A DNA stretch of 5,545 nucleotides, taken from positions 1 through 5,545 of the forward strand of contig RGYP01000142.1 of the NCBI GenBank assembly GCA_010031985.1. Reading direction: 5' to 3'. Below, one piece after another: positions 1 through 4,678 of this stretch (its first letter is position 1; every line of letters starts with the position of its first letter). The translations under genes and the position numbers were made by a program. The stretch is from Gammaproteobacteria bacterium (GTDB lineage Bacteria > Pseudomonadota > Gammaproteobacteria > Steroidobacterales > Steroidobacteraceae). Under the pieces are notes generated by a model. It made no database searches and was not told the DNA's origin. It was given only the letters and a program-made list of their open reading frames with translations.

Positions 1-153
1 AACCAGAAAAAGGTCATCGGCATCGTCGAAGCCACGGCTGAAGAAAAGGCGAAGGCCCGTCGCACCGCGACGCTCGCTTCGCGCACCAACTTCCTGCTCT
101 CGTTCCCCATGCTGCTCTGCATGGGCGGTTCGGCACACGGTCTGCCGTTCTGA
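1..153 (+). CDS. C-terminal fragment of a membrane protein, possibly PuuD/Urate_ox_N-like
   Basis: The frame is open from the left edge to a TGA at 151-153 and gives the last 50 residues of a protein whose start lies outside the window. It begins NQKKVIGIVEA, continues through a charged stretch (EEKAKARR) and LASRTNFLLSFPMLLCM, and ends in HGLPF. A polar loop followed by ASRTN and a short hydrophobic helix with a PM pair resembles, from memory, the end of the membrane domain of urate hydroxylase PuuD-like (Urate_ox_N) proteins and related small uncharacterised membrane proteins. That family assignment is tentative because only the tail is visible. The codon use is typical of GC-rich coding DNA. 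The gene converges on the glycosyltransferase gene, with a strong hairpin between the two stop codons. Confidence 0.6.
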   Translation, partial: NQKKVIGIVEATAEEKAKARRTATLASRTNFLLSFPMLLCMGGSAHGLPF

Positions 154-163
154 TCACGCCGGC

Positions 164-194
164 GCGCGGCGGTCCCCGTTCGGGATCGCCGCGC
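164..194. terminator. GC-rich hairpin between convergent genes, possible bidirectional terminator
   Basis: Bases 164-176 pair with 182-194 to give a 13-bp stem (outer arm GCGCGGCG with CGCCGCGC, one G-U pair inside) around a 5-base loop CGTTC. It lies 10 bases after the TGA of the plus-strand gene and 4 bases beyond the stop of the minus-strand GT39 gene, which is where a shared terminator would sit. There is no clear T-tract on either side, so it is not a canonical intrinsic terminator; it may instead stabilise the 3' ends of the two transcripts. Confidence 0.55.
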
Positions 195-198
195 CGCC

Positions 199-1899
199 CT
201 AGTTCAGCACTCCGATCGGAGGCTGATACCGGATTACTTTGGAAGGATTTCCGCGCGCGATGCAATCGCTCGCCGGCATCCCTTCGACCAAAAACCACTG
301 CTCGTCGCTCGATTCGCCGACGAGCTGCCGCGGGTTGGCCGCGAAGCAGCGCTCGAGATAATTCTCCGACACCAGCAGCACGCGTTTATCGCCGCCCGCG
401 AGCCAGCGCGCGGCATCGAAGGCCTCCGCATCACCCTCGCGCCAGCGGGCGTGCCCGAAATTGACCACTTCGCGATCGAGATAGAGCAAGTACTGCTCGC
501 GGTACGCGAGCAAGCCGAGTTCCGCATCGCGTGGCACCTGCGCCAGCATCTGCCGCACGAAGGTCGACGCCGAGCGTTCGCCGTTGATTTGCGGCGCGAT
601 ACCCAAGCCCCACGTTACCGTCAGACAGACCAGCACCAGCGGCCAGGCCAGAAGCGGCCGCAAGCGCAGTGCCAGGACCCAGGCGATCGTGCCCGCGATC
701 GCAAACGCGTACACGGGCCACAGCGATACCAGAGTACTGCCGTCGATCAATTCTTTGACGACGCCCACTCCGAGCAAGGCTCCGGCCGCCACCAGCACAC
801 CGGGCCCGAGTAGCAGCAGCGCAAGCACGAGCGACAACCGCTGCACCGAGCGACGCGCGAAGAGTTGCGGCAGATGCGGCGCCGCCGCCATGATGAGCGC
901 CGGCAAAGCAGGCAGCACGTAGACCCCGCGCTTGCCGGTGCTCAAGCTGAAGAAGGCGATGACGAGCAGCGCCCAAAGCAAGGGCAGCCATATGGCCATC
1001 CGCCGCTCGCGCCAGTCGTCGCGCCAGCGCGGCACCAGCCAAAAGAGCAGCGCACTCAACGGCAACCATAGCGCCGGGATCACCTCGACCAGGTAGTAAT
1101 ACCAAGGCCGGATGTGATGCCAAGCCTGCGCGTAACGCGTCACTGTCTGCTTGAAGAGCAACTCGTCGCGATAGGCAATGAGCTCGGGACTGCCGACGTT
1201 CGCCACGTGAAGCAGCATCGGCACCAGCCAGAGCAGGATGGTGCAAAAGAATACGACCGGCACCTGCCACCACGTCGCACGCGGGACGGTTGTGCTCCCG
1301 AAACGCTGCGCGAGCAACGCTGCCAGCGGCAGCAACGCGAGCGTCAGAAAACCCACGGCCTTGTCGATGACGCCCAGCCCTGCCGCCAATGCGCCGATGA
1401 AGGCAAATACCGCAGGCGCCCCGAGCAGCAGATGTCGCAGCAATCCCCAGAGCGCGAGCGTACAAAAGAAGATCAACGTGGCATCGATCTGCGCGCCGCG
1501 CGTGGTCATGACGTAATGCACGCAACACACGAGCGTGATCGCGGCGAGTCGTGCGGCCTCGCGCCCATGCAGTCGCCGAAGCAGGTCGTACACCAACCAG
1601 AGCGTGCCGAGCGAAGCGAGCATCGACGGTAAAAGAAATCCGGCACGCAGCGAGCCGGTCAAGGAATAACCGATCGCCATCAACCAGAAATGCAGCGGAG
1701 GCTTGTCCTGATAGAGATCACCGCCCGCATGCGGAATGAGCCAGTTGCCGCTGCGCAGCATGTCGAGCGCAACGCTCGCGAAGCGCGGCTCGTCGGCGGG
1801 CCAGGGATCGCGTAGTCCAAAGCCCACGAAAACGATCAACACGAACCACAGGCCGATCCAGCCGAGATCGACGAGTGTGGCGCGCGCGTCGGCCCTCAC
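199..1899 (-). CDS. ArnT/PMT-like family 39 membrane glycosyltransferase
   Basis: The 566-residue product looks like a GT39 (ArnT/PMT-type) enzyme, which moves a sugar from a polyprenyl-phosphate carrier to an acceptor on the periplasmic side of the inner membrane. The sequence shows a hydrophobic first helix (about 12-30), the family's acidic DEPRF motif (36-40, first periplasmic loop), YQDKPPLHFW (63-72), many further membrane segments up to about 430, the ArnT-like segment FSLSTGKRGVYVLPALPAL (316-334) and a soluble C-terminal domain of about 130 residues. The frame stays open upstream to 2097, but those residues shadow the LAB_N gene. I chose the GTG at 1899 because it shares bases with the LAB_N stop (GTGA) and has AGCAGG seven bases upstream. 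It is the last gene of the cluster and is probably translationally coupled to LAB_N. The sugar and acceptor cannot be read from the sequence; the name arnT is not assigned because the rest of the Arn pathway is absent here. Confidence 0.9.
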   Translation of the reverse strand: MRADARATLVDLGWIGLWFVLIVFVGFGLRDPWPADEPRFASVALDMLRSGNWLIPHAGGDLYQDKPPLHFWLMAIGYSLTGSLRAGFLLPSMLASLGTLWLVYDLLRRLHGREAARLAAITLVCCVHYVMTTRGAQIDATLIFFCTLALWGLLRHLLLGAPAVFAFIGALAAGLGVIDKAVGFLTLALLPLAALLAQRFGSTTVPRATWWQVPVVFFCTILLWLVPMLLHVANVGSPELIAYRDELLFKQTVTRYAQAWHHIRPWYYYLVEVIPALWLPLSALLFWLVPRWRDDWRERRMAIWLPLLWALLVIAFFSLSTGKRGVYVLPALPALIMAAAPHLPQLFARRSVQRLSLVLALLLLGPGVLVAAGALLGVGVVKELIDGSTLVSLWPVYAFAIAGTIAWVLALRLRPLLAWPLVLVCLTVTWGLGIAPQINGERSASTFVRQMLAQVPRDAELGLLAYREQYLLYLDREVVNFGHARWREGDAEAFDAARWLAGGDKRVLLVSENYLERCFAANPRQLVGESSDEQWFLVEGMPASDCIARGNPSKVIRYQPPIGVLN

Positions 1900-2174
1900 G
1901 CGTCGGCCTGCTGCCGTCCGGTGCGGATGAGATAGAGATTGCGCAAATAGACGACCAGCCCGAGACCCTGACCGGCAATGAAAACCGGGTCTTGCTTGTG
2001 GATCGCGTAGGCAAGCAGCGTTGCACCACCGGCGAGACTGAAGTACCAGAAAGCCTGCGGGATGATGCTGCGCTTGATGCGCTCGCTCGCGATCCATTGC
2101 ACGACGAAGCGCATCGAGAACAGCGCTTGGCCGACAAAGCCCACCAGCACCCAGATCAAAGTATCGTTCTGCAT
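1896..2174 (-). CDS. Lipid A biosynthesis N-terminal domain (LAB_N) small membrane protein
   Basis: The 92-residue protein matches the LAB_N family (PF07578) almost end to end. The typical line of motifs is visible: GFVGQALFSMRFVVQW (12-27), ASERIKRSIIPQAFWYFSL (29-47), a glycine-rich second helix, the loop HKQDPVFIAGQGLGL (59-73) and YLRNLYLI (76-83). About three membrane helices are predicted. The family name comes from similarity to a segment attached to some LpxB proteins, but no LpxB catalytic domain is present, so this protein is not a disaccharide synthase. SIIPQ resembles the PQ-loop of the MtN3/SWEET-like transporters, to which the family is thought to be related. The frame is open to a TTG at 2201; I prefer the ATG at 2174, with GGGGA five bases before it, over the ATG at 2180, which has no room for a ribosome site. 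It sits between GT2 and GT39 genes, so a role in translocating the lipid-linked sugar is a reasonable inference, not an established function. Confidence 0.9.
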   Translation of the reverse strand: MQNDTLIWVLVGFVGQALFSMRFVVQWIASERIKRSIIPQAFWYFSLAGGATLLAYAIHKQDPVFIAGQGLGLVVYLRNLYLIRTGRQQADA

Positions 2175-2217
2175 TGCCATCCCCGAAGAAATGACCGGCA
2201 AGCCATAGATTCGCGCT

Positions 2218-2946
2218 TTAGTCCTCGCGGATCTGCAACCCGGGTCGGAAGCGACGGCGCAACCACATCACGCCGAAGATGTCGACGATGCCTACCCAGA
2301 GGCGATCGAAAAGTCCGTATTTGGAGGTACCGCGCGCCCGCGGTCGATGGGCGACCGGCACCGACACCACCCTCGCCCCCGCACGCAGAAAGAGCGCCGG
2401 CAGAAAGCGATGCATGTGATCGAAGCGCGGCAACTCGAGAAACTGCGCGCGCTGCATCACCTTGATGCCGCAGCCGGTGTCCGGCGTGCCGTCACCGAGC
2501 AGCCAACCACGAACCCCGTTCGCCACCCGCGACTGCGCGTGTCGCAACCACGTGTCGCGACGCTGCACGCGATTCCCCATGACCAGTTCGGCCACAAACC
2601 GCGAGTCGTAGAGCTTCGGAATGTCGGCCGGATCGTTTTGCCCATCGCCATCAAGAGTCGCGATCCATTCGGCGCGCGCATGACGTACGCCCGAGCACAC
2701 GGCAGCGCTTTGACCACTGCGAAAGGAGTGCCGCAACAGCCGCAACTGCGGAATACTGTCGCGCAGCTCGCGCACGGCGTCGGCGGTACCGTCCGTGCTG
2801 CCGTCGTCGACGAACAAAATCTCGAAGGCTTTACCCTGCAACGCCGCCACGATCTCGCGGGCCAATGGCCCGACGTTGTCGACCTCGTTGCAAACGGGAA
2901 TGACCACCGAGATTTCGGGGGTCTGGCTCGAAGCGGCTACGGACAT
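2218..2946 (-). CDS. DPM1-like family 2 glycosyltransferase (polyprenyl-phosphate sugar transferase type)
   Basis: The 242-residue protein has a single GT-A domain of the dolichyl/undecaprenyl-phosphate sugar transferase type, which loads a sugar from a nucleotide donor on a lipid phosphate at the cytoplasmic face. It shows ISVVIPVCNE (12-21), VDDGSTDGT (46-54), the conserved SGQSAA (77-82), the metal-binding TLDGDGQNDPADIP (97-110), PDTGCGIKV (155-163), FDHMHRFLPAL (175-185) and RGTSKYG (205-211). A hydrophobic stretch at 217-229 could associate with the membrane, but the paired C-terminal helices of ArnC-type enzymes are absent. The frame is open back to 3108, inside the acyltransferase gene; the ATG at 2946 is chosen because the family's core starts about 11 residues later and no in-frame start lies between it and the acyltransferase stop. 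No good ribosome site precedes it. It is 61 bases downstream of the acyltransferase and 43 bases upstream of LAB_N. Confidence 0.9.
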   Translation of the reverse strand: MSVAASSQTPEISVVIPVCNEVDNVGPLAREIVAALQGKAFEILFVDDGSTDGTADAVRELRDSIPQLRLLRHSFRSGQSAAVCSGVRHARAEWIATLDGDGQNDPADIPKLYDSRFVAELVMGNRVQRRDTWLRHAQSRVANGVRGWLLGDGTPDTGCGIKVMQRAQFLELPRFDHMHRFLPALFLRAGARVVSVPVAHRPRARGTSKYGLFDRLWVGIVDIFGVMWLRRRFRPGLQIRED

Positions 2947-3007
2947 GGAGGCGCATTGTCCGCGATGGCAGTGAGCACCACAAGAACGACAGGGTTCGCT
3001 CGCACGC

Positions 3008-3898
3008 TCAAGCTTGCAGATCGTCCTCGCGACGCAGGCGCCAGCGCTTGTGGGACCAGGGCCAATCAGCGGGCGACTCGTGAATCTGCCGCTCGACGCG
3101 CCGCGCATAGCGCTCGGTCAACTCGCCGGGCGCAAGGCGCTCGCCTCGCGCACGCAAGAGTTCGAACGAGGCCAGGTAGTGCCCACGCCGCGTGCGACGT
3201 AGCGCACCGAAGTACACCGGGTAGTCGAGACTCGTCGCCATCACGTCGGCACCCATGAAAAAAGCGGTGTCGCGATTGAGGAAGCGAGTCCAGTGACGAC
3301 GATCACTCGCCACGGGCTCCTGATCGGCCACCAAGGCGACGAGACGCGGTACTCGCCGACGCGCGATGAGCTCGCGCATCACACGTTCCGACGGAATCAT
3401 CTGCGCGCCGAAGCGACTGCGTAGCGCCAGCATCTGCCGATCGATCCAGCGATTTTTGAGCGGCTTGTAGGCCGCGTCGATGGGATAACCGAGATTGCGC
3501 GCAAGTCCGTGCAGCAACCACTCCCAATTGCACTGATGACCCACCACGAGCACGGCAGGGCCGCCCTCGGCGATGGCCGCACGCAGTACATGCAGATTGT
3601 CGAAACGCATGCGCCGATCGAGATCTTCGCCGCTGATGGACGCCGAGCGCACCACCTCGAACATCACGTCGCCGTAGCTGCGATAGAACTCGCGCCGCAA
3701 GGCCTCACGCGCGGCGAACGAACGCTCGGGAAATGCGATGCGCAAACTTTCCTGAATGACCTTGGGTTTGTGCGGAACGACGTACCAGGAGAGCAAGGCG
3801 AAGAGCCGCGCGAGGGCGTGCAAGACCGGCAGCGGCAGCGCGCCGAGCGCGCGAACCCACCAGGACGGTCGGGGTACGGATACTTCGCGGCGCGCCAT
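3008..3898 (-). CDS. LpxL/HtrB-like (LABLAT) lysophospholipid acyltransferase
   Basis: The 296-residue product belongs to the lipid A lauroyl/myristoyl acyltransferase family, which adds a fatty acyl chain from acyl-ACP to a lipid A precursor or similar glycolipid at the inner membrane. Visible features are a hydrophobic N-terminal anchor (about 13-41), the catalytic HX4E motif in VVGHQCNWEW (H121 and E126; the same His/Glu pairing as E. coli LpxL), YKPLKN (144-149), ADQEP (191-195), FLNRDTAFFMG (206-216) and the C-terminal WPWSHKRW (279-286). Length is normal for the family (about 290-310). The ATG at 3898 is the only sensible start; it has only a weak purine stretch before it and lies immediately behind a good promoter. 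It heads the four-gene cluster. Whether it is a main lipid A acyltransferase or one dedicated to this cluster cannot be told from one window, so I do not assign lpxL or lpxM. Confidence 0.92.
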   Translation of the reverse strand: MARREVSVPRPSWWVRALGALPLPVLHALARLFALLSWYVVPHKPKVIQESLRIAFPERSFAAREALRREFYRSYGDVMFEVVRSASISGEDLDRRMRFDNLHVLRAAIAEGGPAVLVVGHQCNWEWLLHGLARNLGYPIDAAYKPLKNRWIDRQMLALRSRFGAQMIPSERVMRELIARRRVPRLVALVADQEPVASDRRHWTRFLNRDTAFFMGADVMATSLDYPVYFGALRRTRRGHYLASFELLRARGERLAPGELTERYARRVERQIHESPADWPWSHKRWRLRREDDLQA

Positions 3899-3907
3899 GT
3901 CTCGTGA

Positions 3908-3936
3908 ATGTTACGCGGCGTACAATCGGGTCTCAA
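3908..3936 (-). promoter_or_regulatory. Predicted sigma70-type promoter of the acyltransferase-glycosyltransferase cluster
   Basis: On the minus strand a TTGAGA -35 box (plus 3931-3936; five of six match TTGACA) is followed after exactly 17 bases by a TAACAT -10 box (plus 3908-3913; four of six). Transcription would start near 3901, leaving only about three bases before the ATG at 3898. The mRNA would then be leaderless or nearly so, which fits the lack of a clear ribosome site. This is a prediction by eye. Confidence 0.5.
3921..3926 (+). promoter_or_regulatory. Predicted -10 box for the histidine phosphatase gene
   Basis: TACAAT matches five of six positions of TATAAT. Initiation near 3933 would give a leader of about 23 bases holding AGGAG (3940-3944) before the GTG at 3956. 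No convincing -35 box is present at the right distance. It lies inside the spacer of the opposing promoter, so the two promoters overlap and may interfere with each other. Confidence 0.35.
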
Positions 3937-3939
3937 TGC

Positions 3940-3944
3940 AGGAG
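3940..3944 (+). promoter_or_regulatory. Ribosome binding site deciding the GTG start of the phosphatase
   Basis: AGGAG lies 11 bases before the GTG at 3956. The spacing is slightly long, but it is the only clear Shine-Dalgarno sequence near the 5' end and it lies downstream of the alternative ATG at 3908, so it favours the GTG. Confidence 0.5.
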
Positions 3945-3955
3945 CCCCTCGTCCC

Positions 3956-4678
3956 GTGAGCACCATTCATCTCATCCGCCATGGCCAGGCGTCTTTTGGT
4001 GCTGCGGACTACGATCGGCTGTCGAGCTTGGGCGAGCAGCAAGTGGAGCACCTGCGCGATCATTACGCGCGCATCCGCCAGCCCGTCGACGCCATCTACA
4101 GCGGCACCCTGAATCGCCAACGTTCGACCGCGGAGATTCTGGCCAAGCTGCACGGCGGCGAGCGCCGTAGCGGTGGCGGTGGCGGCAGCGACAGCATCCG
4201 AGAGCATCCGGCGCTCAATGAATACGATGCCGATATCCTGCTGCGAACGCACGCCGAACTCAGCGGCCTGCCGCTCGCGGCACTGCGGGGCCCGGATGCG
4301 AAACCCGACCCGCGCGCCTTTCAGCGCCGGCTCGAACAGGCGGGCCGAGCGTGGATCGCAGGCGAACTCGATACTCTCGGTGTCGAGCCTTGGCGGGCCT
4401 TTCGCGCACGGGTTGCAGCGGGTCTCGAAGAAATCATGCGCAGCGAGGGTCGCACGCGACACGTCCTCGTATGCAGCTCCGCCGGCACCATCGGCGCGGC
4501 CGTCGGCCACGTGCTCGGCCTCGACGACGAGGGCGCGCTCAAGCTGTCGTGGACGCTCTTCAATGCCTCGATCACGCGCATTCGCTATGACGATGCGCGA
4601 CGCAATCTCGAAGTCTTCAATGCGGTACCGCATCTGGAGGCGCAGCCTGACCCGCGTCCGCTCGTGACTTTCCGCTGA
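3956..4678 (+). CDS. Histidine phosphatase superfamily protein (phosphoglycerate mutase-like)
   Basis: The 240-residue protein starts STIHLIRHGQASFG, the phosphohistidine-forming RHG motif (R8, H9, G10) of the histidine phosphatase superfamily. Further family marks are IYSGTLNRQRSTAEI (47-61, phosphate-pocket Arg), LNEYDAD (87-93, likely acid/base Glu89) and VLVCSSAGTIGA (170-181). In the last motif, classical members have His (SHGGT); here Ser175 takes that place, as I recall for a related uncharacterised branch. A glycine-rich linker (about 73-77) follows the second helix. The frame also allows an ATG at 3908, but the predicted transcription start and AGGAG favour the GTG at 3956, which places the RHG motif at the normal distance from the N-terminus. 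No signal peptide is seen, so it is probably cytoplasmic. The substrate is unknown. Its 3' end overlaps the MFS gene by 62 bases tail-to-tail. Confidence 0.9.
   Translation: MSTIHLIRHGQASFGAADYDRLSSLGEQQVEHLRDHYARIRQPVDAIYSGTLNRQRSTAEILAKLHGGERRSGGGGGSDSIREHPALNEYDADILLRTHAELSGLPLAALRGPDAKPDPRAFQRRLEQAGRAWIAGELDTLGVEPWRAFRARVAAGLEEIMRSEGRTRHVLVCSSAGTIGAAVGHVLGLDDEGALKLSWTLFNASITRIRYDDARRNLEVFNAVPHLEAQPDPRPLVTFR
4172..4186 (+). repeat. Short GGTGGC-type repeat encoding a pentaglycine linker
   Basis: The bases GGTGGCGGTGGCGGC encode five glycines within the phosphatase (residues 73-77), flanked by serines. The run of GGN triplets is a small in-frame repeat that could gain or lose codons. It sits in a variable loop between two conserved segments of the fold, so length change is likely tolerated. 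Confidence 0.6.

Noticed and set aside
431..1528. 365-codon minus-strand open frame inside the GT39 gene
   Set aside because: It is a different frame of the same strand, very Ala/Arg-rich, without a start context, and the GT39 frame carries all recognisable motifs.
1900..2097. N-terminal extension of the GT39 gene in the longest open frame
   Set aside because: It lies within the well-supported LAB_N gene in another frame, is rich in Arg, His and Cys and has no membrane or family features. The GTG at 1899 with AGCAGG upstream is a better start.
1896..2201. LAB_N gene as part of a broken lpxB
   Set aside because: The LAB_N domain is complete with its own start and stop, and no LpxB catalytic sequence follows. 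Stand-alone LAB_N proteins are a normal form of the family.
2949..3108. Upstream extension of the GT2 frame
   Set aside because: Most of it shadows the end of the acyltransferase gene, its composition is unlike the GT2 domain, and GT2 family members start close to the ISVVIP strand.
2347..3258. 303-codon plus-strand open frame
   Set aside because: It is antisense to the GT2 and acyltransferase genes, spans their junction, and its translation is dominated by Arg, His, Gln and Ala with no domain pattern, as expected for a shadow in GC-rich DNA.
199..3898. Complete Arn (aminoarabinose, polymyxin resistance) operon
   Set aside because: ArnA, ArnB, ArnD and ArnE/F-type genes are absent, and the GT2 lacks the C-terminal membrane helices of ArnC. 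Only the general logic is shared.
3911..4633. 240-codon minus-strand open frame antisense to the phosphatase
   Set aside because: It mirrors the phosphatase gene and shows no domain features; the plus frame has the RHG, NEYD and GTIGA motifs.
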